This document shows positions 15,155 to 23,413 of a DNA stretch of 23,413 bases, piece by piece. The translations under genes and the position numbers were made by a program. Under the pieces are notes generated by a model, which had not been told where the DNA came from, ran no database searches, and saw nothing but the letters and a program-made list of their open reading frames with translations. The stretch covers positions 1-23,413 of the forward strand of contig PS015024.1 in assembly GCA_048213135.1 (NCBI GenBank), given 5' to 3'. This stretch comes from Reclinomonas americana ATCC 50394 (taxonomy: Eukaryota; Jakobida; Jakobea; Jakobida). Position 1 is the first letter of the stretch, and each line of letters begins with the position of its first letter.

Positions 15155-17675
15155 ATGGACGGAGAGGCTGAGGAGCGCCCGGTGAGATACGCGCCTCTCA
15201 CTCGCCCTCCCTCTCTCCCCTCGTCTCTCACCTCTCCTGTCCATGCATGCGCAGTCGGGTCGCGAATCCGCTGCCGAGCTCTTGCACAGTGCGCGTGAAC
15301 GCGCGTCGCCTGAGAATGGTGGAGTGGTCCTCGGGGTGGCTCCCACCGCGGCTGCACCCTCGCAGGTTCCTCTCCGACTGTGCACTCTTGTGATGGCACC
15401 ACTCCCTCTCACTCGCCGCGCCCTCTCACAGTCTGGGCGCGAATCCGCTTCGGAGCTCTTGCGCAGTGCGCGTGAGCGCGCGTCACCCGAGAACGGTGGA
15501 GTGAACCTCAGGGTGGCTCCCACCGCTGCTGCACCCTTGCAGGTTCCTCTGCGATTGTGCACGCTTGTGATGGCACCTAATTTGTGTGATCTCACTCACG
15601 GGATATTGCGTGACAAGCAGGAGGATGACGAGCCGGAGGAGAATCGTGTCGGCCTCGTGTCACCCAATGACGTGTTGATGTCGTACGGCGCCACAGACCA
15701 CATGCAAGAGGTAGCGTTTCTCCTGTCCACTGTCATGATGTGCAGTGTGCGCTCAAATGATGAACCAACCATCATGTTCGGTAACTTTTCCCTCCTTATA
15801 GCACGCCACTTTTCTCGTGTGTTTCGTCAACACACTGTCGGGCTCGCGAGGTGGCAGCACCATTGGTGAGGCGGTGTGCACAATGGCGGTGCGTGGAGCC
15901 ACAGGGTGCTCATGAAATAGATGCAGTTAAGCGGCTTGAAGACTTGCACGGCAAGCACTGCGAGGTCAGGGTATTCGACTTGGCGCGCCGCGCTGATAAT
16001 GGCTGCTTTGAGTGGCTCGAGGAGCACGCCGGCGAAGCAGGATTGCGCATTTTGGTGTGCGGTGGCGATGGAACCGTGTCGTGGGTGCGTACCCACTCGT
16101 TTCCCAATCCAATCAAGTCGTTGCTCTTCCTCAACCTACTTGCAGATTGTGAATCGACTGTCGTCGTTGGATGCGCACCGGCGCTCCCCAGTGCGTCTTG
16201 TTGTTGTTTTGTTGGTGTCGTTGTCGACTGCACGCCACTGACACACGTTCCAGATCGCCATCATGCCCCTCGGCACCGGCAACGACTTGTCACGTTCACT
16301 CGGCTCTGGACCTGGTGAATCCGCCTCCTCCAGTGTGGAGCCATACGTGATGCACGGATCGCATGGGCGTGTGGTTCCGCTCGATGTGTTGCGTCGGCGA
16401 GCCGCCGTATATTTCTGCGCCTATACTTTTTTACTCAACGCTGTGATGACAGATGGCGAGTGCGCATTCGACATGTCGACGGCTTCACTGTCGAAGGTTG
16501 CTTTGTTCTCCTACTCGTTTTCTTCGCTCTCATCTGTCTACTGCTGACATGTGGCCGCGTTGCAGAGCGGCAGTCATGGGACTGGTTGGAGGAGCCCGAT
16601 GCGCAGGCCACTGGTTCTTTTGCTCGGGCGCAAACTACTGGACAGGAGGTGCGTGGTGAGGTGGCACTGCAGTCGTTTCTGTTCTCCAACTCCCCGTATT
16701 ACATGCAGTCGTTCCTCATGACAAACTACTGGAGTATTGGTGAGTGAATGAGTGAGTGAGTGAGCGAGGATGTGAGGAAGATCTGCTGAAAACTTTCGGT
16801 GCAGGTGTCGACGCGAGGACATCACAAATGTTTCACGAGCATCGTGAGGGTGGTGGATGCTGCACAGGTCTGAGATGTTGCAACAAATTGTGGTGCGTAT
16901 CTGTGGTTGTTGTCAAGTGCGAGTGGGTGATCTCGAGAACATAACACATGTTTCACAGGTACGGATTGTTCGGCCTGAAGTTGTGCTGCTGCTCGAGACA
17001 GCGCAAGATTGCTGACCTGCTCGAATACTTTGAGGTGAGAGTAGAGAGTGTCTGTCCTGCTGTTGTGTTGGGCTGACGGCCGCTGTGTCGCTGCAGGCCG
17101 ATGGTGAAATGATGGACATACTGGACTCGTTGGAGACCCTCATATTTGTCAACATTCCGAGCTATGCCGCAGGTACTTACTTCTCGTGTCCGCTGAGTAT
17201 CATGGCCGTCACTCACGACTAACGCAATGCGGCAGGCACGAAGTTGTGGAATCTGCGCGGCGTTGATGAGCAGGTGTGTCGAGCTGTGAATCTGTGAGTG
17301 CAATGTGCCTTGGTCGGTGACGTGATTCGTGTGCGTGTGCAGTTCGACGAGCAGCACATTGGCGACGGTCGCCTGGAAGTCCTTGGTGCCAATGGGGTGG
17401 CACACCTGGTCCGTTGCGGTTGCCTGCATAAACTGTTCAATCCCACAGCTCACTCTGCTTTGGCCGTGTCACAGTTGGACATTCGCACTGGCTGTCGTCA
17501 CCCAATCAAAGTCGCGCAGTGCAGGTCATACCGCCTCGTGCTGGGCGGCGACTGCTGTATGCAACTCGATGGTGAGCCTCGCCGCTCCGGTCCCTGCCAG
17601 GTGGCGATTGAGCACGTCGGCGTGCAGAATATGGTGGAGTTTCCACCAGAGCACACCGCGTCTTGCTGCTGCTAA
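15155..17675 (+). CDS. Diacylglycerol kinase, spliced, no C1 domain
   Basis: Phosphorylates diacylglycerol to phosphatidate with ATP, linking lipid signalling and membrane synthesis. Inferred exons: 15155-15181, 15255-15365, 15432-15542, 15621-15710, 15802-15865, 15921-16084, 16146-16190, 16254-16387, 16453-16496, 16566-16739, 16805-16892, 16959-17034, 17097-17172, 17236-17273, 17343-17408, 17475-17675, giving 502 residues with all phases fitting. The catalytic domain starts at FVNTLSGSRGG and has the nucleotide-binding LRILVCGGDGTVSW and IAIMPLGTGNDLSRSLG. The accessory domain shows TNYWSIGVDARTSQMFHEHRE, NKLWYG, VNIPSYAAGTKLW and LDGEP. No C1 zinc fingers or EF-hands are visible; the N-terminus is instead a short variable region with a duplicated exon. 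It ends CCC-TAA, 53 bp from the stop of the convergent gene F. Confidence 0.92.
15255..15577 (+). repeat. Tandem exon duplication in the diacylglycerol kinase gene
   Basis: Two copies, 15255-15400 and 15432-15577, each 146 bp with a 177-bp period. Each copy contains a 111-bp exon (37 codons, starting SGRESA) plus the first 35 bp of the next intron (GTTCCTCT to ATGGCACC). The encoded peptides agree at 32 of 37 positions. Both copies are phase 0 at each end, so either, both or neither could be included without breaking the frame. Confidence 0.8.
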
Positions 17676-17728
17676 TAATCATGGCGGCCAATGGCGCCGT
17701 GCTGCGGATCAAATTTATGTATCAACGT

Positions 17729-19002
17729 TTACTTCTTTACGCGAGGAGTGTCGTCGTAGAATGGCTGCTCACTGTTCTTGACGGAGATCGGCGACTCCTT
17801 CAGCTGCCTGGCGGCGGCTCTGGCTGAGGCGCGCAATCGACGCCGGAGACACAGGAACAGGCAGCACAGCGCACGCTGCAACTCAGAGCGGTAGTGCCAG
17901 AGCATCCACAATAGGGTGAGGAAGCACCAGCACATGGTGGCGATGGTGGGCAGACTGAACGGCGTCAGCCACAAGGTTGATTTCCAGCGGTCCACCTGCC
18001 ACGCGCCGCCCACGCACACTGCCTGCAGACGGCGCTGTTCGACACACACACTTGCTGAGAATAGTACCTCTGATTCTAGTCACGGTAAGGAGGTACCTCG
18101 AGTGTGCCAGGAGGTGTGGCGACAACATCTACGCGCGCCACATGAGTGCTGAGGTCGACTGGTAGTGGTGAGACTGTGGCCTGCGCACCAACCAGCATGA
18201 CGCACAGTTGGAAAATGATGGCACATGACGCAAAGTCTTACCTGTGAGGTTGTGCCCTCGGAACCTGTGCACGCGCAGACCCCATTGAGAAAAAGCGCAG
18301 AAATGTCGTGAAGAACTGGCACGCAACAGATGCTGCAGCGACCGCCGATGCACGACAGGCCCGGTCCACACGACAGATTGCGGTTCACGCTGCCGTCGGC
18401 GTTGGTGACCAGGGCCGAGCAGCGTGCGTTGTACAGTGGCGAGTCCACCAACTTGGCGCATCGACCTTTGCAAGAAGGATAAAACGGATTTGAATTCACG
18501 AATCGCCTAGTACATGGAGACAACTCGTGGATACACGCACCATCGTCGGTGCAGTACTGGTTGCGTTCGCAAAAGTAAAAGGGAGCGTAGAGAGTGTGCT
18601 TCTGTGATCGGCACACGGCGATGCCCGACGGCAGCTTGCTGCACGACGACGCGCGACGGTAGCGATAGGGTATCGTGGTCTCGAATTGCCAGTTTCCGTG
18701 TGTGCCGGGAATGCATTCGCCGCACAAGACTTGCGGGCCGCCATCGACCGCATACGGTACGTGGCTCTACGTGCCACACACGCCTCCTCAGTGCACGTGC
18801 ACACACGCACAGCAGCTTCCCTCCTTTCTCCACAAACCTCATCACATTGCAGATTGACGCTGCGCAAGAGTGCTCGGCGGGCGAGAACCCGCGCCATCGG
18901 CCCATCGCACTCACCAGCTGGCGAATCCATCGAACACACACCATGAACACCCACTGCGCACCCCAGCAACACCAAGGCGATCACCAGGCGACACTCGCTC
19001 AT
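17729..19002 (-). CDS. Cysteine-rich type I membrane protein, spliced, unrecognised
   Basis: Inferred exons on the minus strand: 19002-18838, 18766-18242, 18180-18097, 18022-17729, all phase 0, giving 355 residues. A signal peptide (RLVIALVLLGCAVGVHG) precedes an ectodomain of about 220 residues with over 25 cysteines, arranged in knots such as CGECIPGTHG, FYFCERNQYCTDDGAC, SCGPGLSCIGGRCSICC and NGVCAC. A single long hydrophobic helix follows (PFSLPTIATMCWCFLTLLWML), then a basic cytoplasmic tail of about 50 residues ending TPRVKK. The layout suits a cell-surface or endolysosomal receptor-like protein. I do not recognise the family. The spacer to gene G (19003-19257) carries only simple repeats. 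Confidence 0.72.
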
Positions 19003-19133
19003 TGCACCACGACAACTGACGGAAATCGGATCACACTCAACGCCACCTGCCACTGCTCGGCAACTACGCACACAACGCAGATACAGTGCGAGCGCGCAGC
19101 CTGCTCACACCCGCACACAAGAGTGGCAACAAG

Positions 19134-19202
19134 ACAACAACAACAACAACAAGATGTATTTCGCTGTTGTCGTCGTCATCCCCGCATGCATGCATGCATG
19201 CA
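19134..19202. repeat. Simple repeats in the F-G spacer
   Basis: An (ACA)n tract at about 19134-19153 and a self-complementary (GCAT)n tract at 19184-19202. The 255-bp spacer between these two same-strand genes has no supported ORF and must contain the promoter of gene F and the 3' end of gene G. Confidence 0.75.
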
Positions 19203-19257
19203 CAAAGAGAACCACAGAAAACACAGGATGCAAGGAGAGGAAGAGACAAACGCCCGC

Positions 19258-19940
19258 TCACTTTCCACCCCCAATCAACGATGTCACAGAGTCCTTGGCC
19301 TGCGTGAACAGATCCTTGGCGCAGCGCACCAGATCCTCTCCAAGCGTCGGCCGACCCGCACCCTACGCACACACACACGCATGTCACACACACACACAGA
19401 CACACTCTCCACTCTGCGCTTGGCACTCACCCACTCAGCGTCGAGCGCACCCGGCTTCTGATACTCCACCTCCGCCCTACGAGATGCGTCGCGTGTCAGA
19501 TCGCATCCGCCGCATCTCACACATGGAGAGCGAGAGAGGCATGCACACTCCACACACACGCGAGACACATAAAGACAACAGACAAGGGTGCACACGCGGA
19601 GGAGAGCAAGAGAGCAACAGAGCAACAGAGACATGTCCACATCTGCGCGCAACTTGGTGAGCCCCCTGCCGGCGCCAAAGCCCGCGCCAAACGTCAAGAT
19701 GGACAGCGCCACCGCCGGACCTGCTCGCTCACTCTTGAGTCTCTCTACCGAAGCACGCATGCACAGCACACATAGGCGACACATACGTTTCCGAGCAAAC
19801 AGCAGCGACGGCAGTGCAGCGACCACCACACCAGAGCCGACCTCGCGTGAGACCTGGCTCATGGAGCGGTTCCATCGCTCACCAGCCTGGAAGTCGGTCT
19901 TGATGGCCTCGACCTTGGACGACGACGACGGGGACGACAT
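19258..19940 (-). CDS. MIC10-like MICOS subunit, spliced
   Basis: MIC10 bends the inner mitochondrial membrane at crista junctions by oligomerising through glycine motifs in two membrane helices. Inferred exons on the minus strand: 19940-19787, 19720-19654, 19476-19431, 19362-19258, giving 123 residues. The family pattern is visible in order: ERWNRSMSQVSREVGSG, first helix GVVVAALPSLLFA, the positively charged turn ARKRP, then the second helix with the glycine series FGAGFGAGRG. Unlike most MIC10 proteins, which end soon after the second helix, this one continues for about 50 hydrophilic residues (GRPTLGEDLVRCAKDLFTQ, ending IGGGK). The exon-2 donor AA|GTTGCG is weak, so the extension depends on that junction. 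The start codon lies 60 bp from the divergent TPR gene. Confidence 0.78.
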
Positions 19941-20000
19941 GAGCGCTCAAGAGATGATTGCAGCAGATAATGATCGATCGATCAACCCTTTTTCGATTAG
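19941..20000. promoter_or_regulatory. Shared divergent promoter, MIC10-like / TPR gene
   Basis: 60 bp between start codons. It contains AGATAATGATCGATCGATCA, with a GATCGATC palindrome, and a pyrimidine stretch CCCTTTTTC just before the TPR start. No TATA box. Both flanking genes may be mitochondrial. Confidence 0.5.
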
Positions 20001-21734
20001 ATGTTGCGCCTTGCAGCGATCGCCTTGCGACTTGTTCCCGCGAGGTGCGGTCGCGCATGCTCATCGAGCAGCTCGTTTGCTGCACTGGCGGCTGCCGATG
20101 CCGCATGGAAAGGCGGCGATATCAGTCAGGCGCTGCAATTGGCACGAGAGGCCACGGCCGAGGCCACCGATCCGCAAGCTCTCTGTGCGTGCGTGCTCGT
20201 CTGTCAGTGTGCGTGCGTTGCTGGGGAGGAGGTGACTCACACTGTGGTGGAGTAGTGCGTGTTGGCGATATGCATCTCGTGGCGGAGGAGCTGGCGACGG
20301 CGTTGGAGTGGTACAACAAGGTGTTGCGCGTGGATCCGAGTGAGGTGGCGGCGTACACGCATCGTGCGCAGTGTTTTGAGCGGATGCAGCAGTTTGGAGA
20401 GGCGGTGGTGCGTGCTGATGCATGGCCTCTCACTGACTGTGTGACTGACGGCATTGTGTTGTTCAGCGCGACTATGAGGAGGCGCATCGATTGGTGGTGG
20501 AGACGGCAACCGATGACATGGACGACGATGCGCTGCGGCAGACGAGAGCAGAGATCCTCATGTGGTTCGTCTGGCGTGTGTGTGTCTCTATGTGCATTTG
20601 CGGCCTCATGCTCCTGCCGCACAGCAAGGGCTACGCTTTTCTCAATCAACACGCCAAGCTGATCGAGGCTGCACGCCAAGAGGACGACCCACAGGTTCCT
20701 CTTCTTGTTTTCTCTGTCTCCCCCCGACTGGGCACTCACTCCGCCGCAGCGGCGAGCGTCGCCGGAGATTGCGGACACACTGACTGCGGCGATTGTGTCG
20801 TACTCGGAGGTGCTGGCGCTCGTGCCCGACAACGTGGACGCCATGTACGGTCGCGCCCTGTGTTTCGTGCGTGGTGGTCAGTACGATGCGGCCATTGTCG
20901 ATGCAAAGGCCTGCTTGCAGATCGACGACGGCCACCTTCCGTGCAACCACGTGCTTGCCGAGTGTTTCCAGCTGCAAGGTACATTGCTCGCCGCCCTCCG
21001 CCCTCCGCCCTGCACATCTTCCCGTGTTCTTACTCTCTCTCTTGACTGACAGAGCAATGGGCGGAGGCTGTGGCCTACTACACGCGCTACCTCGACGGAC
21101 TCGACGCGTATGTGACACAGGCGATGCAGCGTGGTTCGTGAGTTGTCTCCGACACACCCTGCACCTTCCCTCATCCATGCACACAGGTGGCCAGGGTGTT
21201 GGCGAGATTCCTCGTGCCATGTGTCAGGCGGCCTTCAAGCGCTCCGTGTGCCTCGTGAACATGAACAAGTTCCAGGATGCTGTCGAGGGCTTTACGGGAT
21301 ACATTAGCGTTTCGTCCATCGCCCCCTTTTCCCTCTCCCCCGCTCCTGTCTCACCGACTCCTTCCTTATTCACAGCTGGTGGAGATGCTGGTGCAGAATT
21401 CGCCGCCCGACGCGGCCCCCTACTGGACCGACCGACTCGGCCTGGCGTACTTGCGGCGCGGCAGGTGCTGGGCGGCGCTGAACGAGAACTTCAAGGTACA
21501 CGCACCGCACGCACATTCCACACACATTCTTGTCGCACACTGTCCTCACGAGGCTCGTGGCAGGCGGTCGAGGATTTTACGCTGGCGGCGAGGCACATTC
21601 CGCAGCACTTTGAGATTTACGAAGCGCGAGCGCAGGCCTGGCGCAACTTGGCCATGCACGAGAATGCGGAGAAGGACATGCAAGAGTACCGCCGACTCAA
21701 GCGCACCGCCATCTTCGAGGTGTACAACGAATGA
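20001..21734 (+). CDS. TPR repeat protein, possibly mitochondrial, spliced
   Basis: Inferred exons: 20001-20184, 20256-20407, 20467-20564, 20625-20694, 20750-20978, 21053-21133, 21187-21308, 21376-21495, 21564-21734, giving 408 residues with matching phases. The N-terminus (MLRLAAIALRLVPARCGRA) is basic and amphipathic, as in mitochondrial presequences. The rest is helical tetratricopeptide repeats, seen as A-x3-W/Y spacing: TALEWYNKVLRVDPSEVAAY, SYSEVLALVPDNVDAMYGRA, YDAAIVDAKACLQIDDG, EQWAEAVAYYTRYL, RLGLAYLRRGRCWAAL and AVEDFTLAARHIPQHFEIYE. TPRs are protein-binding scaffolds; no other domain indicates the partner. It ends RTAIFEVYNE, and its stop is 155 bp from the convergent stop of gene I. 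Confidence 0.85.
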
Positions 21735-21889
21735 AACGAGAGAACCAATAGACATTGTGTAAAGTAGCGAACGCTTGATTTCACGCTCTGCCTTCCTAAT
21801 CTCTCTCTCCTCTCCCTTAATCTCTCTTTTCTTATCCACACAGCCACACAAATGTTTAGTCTTTAGCTAACTAACATAACAACGGCCCT

Positions 21890-22265
21890 TCACATGGCTA
21901 GCCGCCGTTTGGAGGACGGCCGGCCAGCACTGGACGGCGGCGAATGCGCAGTCATATTCACGTCGGTGATGGTGGCAGCCGCCAGTGCCGACGGCAAGCC
22001 CTTGCCTCGTCGCTTCGGAGTGCCATCCGAAACCGGCGTCACCACCGCCGCTGCTGCAGGTGGTGGCGACGAAACATGTAGTGGAACTGGCAAGCCACCG
22101 TCAAGTGGCGGCAGACTCGCCATCAACACGTCCGGTGACTCGCCCGGCGCCGCGGGCCACACAGGCAACGGCGGTAGTGGTGGAATCGTCGACGTGGCCG
22201 ACGAGGCCGACGACGATGATGATGACGACGACAGCGCATCGGCTCCTCCTACTGTAGTGGTTGTT

Positions 22266-22297
<32 letters not shown>

Positions 22298-23413
22298 GCT
22301 GTCGTCACCATACCGAATGTCGCTCCGATCAATCACCGGCATGCACGGTCGTGCGGGCGGCACCGCCAGATGAAGAAGTGAGTACGGCGCGCCGTAGTTG
22401 ACCGAATCCACCTCCGACGTCGGCAGCGACGACGCCGCATGTCGATGTGTGCCCGTCGCCACCGGCACAGCCGGCACTGCACCACCAGGTGGGACAATGC
22501 CGGCGGCCAGCATCGCAGCATGTCGCGCTTTCCGCCTCTTCTCTTGCATCTTGAGAAACGCCTCGTAGGCAGCCTTCTCCCGTCTCTGCCGCACACCATG
22601 TGCCTTCACGTACGGCAGCAGCTCTGGGTCGTCGGCAAGCAGCTCCTGCAGTGAGACCTCCTGCACCGCCTGAGCTGCAGTCTCTGACTCGATCACGGTC
22701 GCCGCCTCTGCTGCTGCTACAGCTGCAGCCGCAGCCGCCGCCGCTGCCGAAACCGTCGCCATTGGCGTGAACTCGGACTCACCAGCATTGTGCATGGTTG
22801 CAGTCGTCGTCGACGCAGTGCGTGCCGCAGTAGTGTCATCCTCGTCCAGCTCGCCGTCCAACAACGATTCGTCCTTGCTGAGGTGCTCGTCCAACATGTC
22901 GGAATCGAGCGAGAACGGCGGTGGTGAGAACCAGTCGTTGGGCTCCTGTGACGATGGCGTGTCAATGTCCATCAGTGGCGAGCCACCGACCCCCGTCGAG
23001 ATGGGCNNNNNNNNNNNNNNNNNNNNNNNNNNNNNNNNNNNNNNNNNNNNNNNNNNNNNNNNNNNNNNNNNNNNNNNNNNNNNNNNNGTGCTGGGCACGT
23101 CGTCGGCCGCAGTCTCTGCTGCCAGCGGCTCCGTTGGCACACTGGCAGCGGGCGCAGTCACCGCCATCGCTGACGATGCCGAGGCAAGTGCCGCCGCGGC
23201 CGCAGCGGCCGCAGCAGAGGCAGCCGCAGCACGCCGACCCACTGGCGCAGCGGCGAGCACCGGTGCCGACCGCGAGGACCGTCGCCGACCGCCCCGACCC
23301 CGACCACGTCGCGTGGTGCTGGTGGTGGTCTGCGAGGTTGCAGTGCGCCGCCGGTACTCGGCCAGCGCTGGCGGCACCAAAAACGACGGCGCATACATGA
23401 TCAACTCGTCGCC
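21890..23413 (-). CDS. Low-complexity, probably nuclear protein, 5' end outside window
   Basis: The frame is open from the right edge of the window to a TGA at 21892-21890, interrupted by 81 Ns, and no intron is needed. The true start is unknown: the frame continues past 23413, although an ATG exists at 23398. Features from the N-terminal side: an RGRGRGGRRR basic patch, polyalanine tracts, an acidic region with DWFSPPPFSLDSDMLDEHL, a second polyalanine, a helical EKAAYEAFLKMQEKRRKAR segment, a run of 15 threonines, a serine run, proline clusters, and a basic C-terminus (KRRGKG, SSKRRLAM). The basic patch plus acidic/proline-rich regions suggests a chromatin or transcription protein, but no DNA-binding domain is identifiable. 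Confidence 0.65.
22258..22302 (-). repeat. Trinucleotide tract encoding 15 threonines
   Basis: A run of ACN codons on the minus strand using all four threonine codons, mostly ACA and ACG. The mixture shows an old or selected tract rather than a freshly expanded pure repeat. Confidence 0.8.
23007..23087. other. Assembly gap (81 N)
   Basis: It lies inside gene I between DDVPS and PISTGVGG. 81 is divisible by three and the frame continues on both sides, so this gap size may be a real estimate, unlike the 20-24 N gaps in the bacterial part. Confidence 0.9.

Noticed and set aside
15366-15431. One continuous exon spanning both repeats in the diacylglycerol kinase gene
   Set aside because: The frame stays open, but the 66-bp interval begins GT and ends with a pyrimidine-rich tract and CAG, and has intron-like composition; splicing is the better model, though retention remains possible.
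16624-16672. A mini-intron in the diacylglycerol kinase exon at GAG|GTGCGTGGTGAGG
   Set aside because: The next AG sites would leave an intron of about 25 bp, too short, and the unspliced frame is compatible with the flanking exons.
18851-18904. A short intron in exon 1 of the cysteine-rich gene (gene strand, starting GTGAGTGCGATG)
   Set aside because: Using it breaks the phase needed for the next exon; the frame through it is continuous and agrees with exon 2.

Overview
This window is a composite. Positions 1-6659 are high-GC alphaproteobacterial DNA, probably Caulobacteraceae. Positions 6680-23413 are nuclear DNA of an intron-rich unicellular eukaryote. The two halves meet only across a 20-N scaffold gap (6660-6679), so the join should be read as an assembly chimera or culture contamination, not as gene transfer. 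The bacterial half has dense intronless ORFs with Shine-Dalgarno sites, housekeeping genes (hisS, hisG, bioB) and dispersed palindromic repeats. The eukaryotic half has many short GT-AG introns (about 45-150 nt), codon phases that match across the inferred splice junctions, and purely eukaryotic families. Its phosphomevalonate kinase is of the Erg8 (GHMP) type, which vertebrates replace with an unrelated enzyme, so a protist is more likely than an animal. The GT-rich simple-sequence introns would suit an amoeba such as Acanthamoeba, but that is only a guess.

Bacterial layout: a LysR-type regulator without its DNA-binding domain (95-826). A convergent spacer with two identical-geometry TTTGACG-N4-CGTCAAA palindromes (842-1163). 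The 3' part of hisG and the 5' part of hisS, falsely fused through a 24-N gap (1166-1837). A lower-GC two-gene membrane-protein cassette on the minus strand (2104-3723), with a tiny proline-rich ORF diverging from it. Repeat-rich spacers around a four-TM protein (4169-4534) and a DoxX-like protein (4620-5024). The 5' part of bioB (5521-5977), and diverging from it a CYTH-domain protein cut off by the gap (6073-6659).

Eukaryotic layout, with exon models built by hand from splice sites and reading phase: (A) GOST-family seven-TM protein, minus, 8954-6734. (B) Erg8-type phosphomevalonate kinase, plus, 9067-11467. (C) unrecognised, probably mitochondrial protein, minus, 13335-11545. (D) unrecognised secretory-pathway protein, plus, 13401-14747. 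(E) diacylglycerol kinase with a tandemly duplicated exon, plus, 15155-17675. (F) cysteine-rich type I membrane protein, minus, 19002-17729. (G) MIC10-like MICOS subunit, minus, 19940-19258. (H) TPR protein, plus, 20001-21734. (I) low-complexity protein, minus, running off the right edge, 21890-23413.

Genes alternate strands and are packed tightly. Three head-to-head pairs share only 60-112 bp between start codons, and three tail-to-tail pairs have only 53-155 bp between stops. Genes C, G and perhaps H point to mitochondria and B and E to lipid metabolism, but nothing suggests that the neighbours form one pathway. All splice models are inference without transcript evidence. The bacterial gaps are placeholders of unknown true size.
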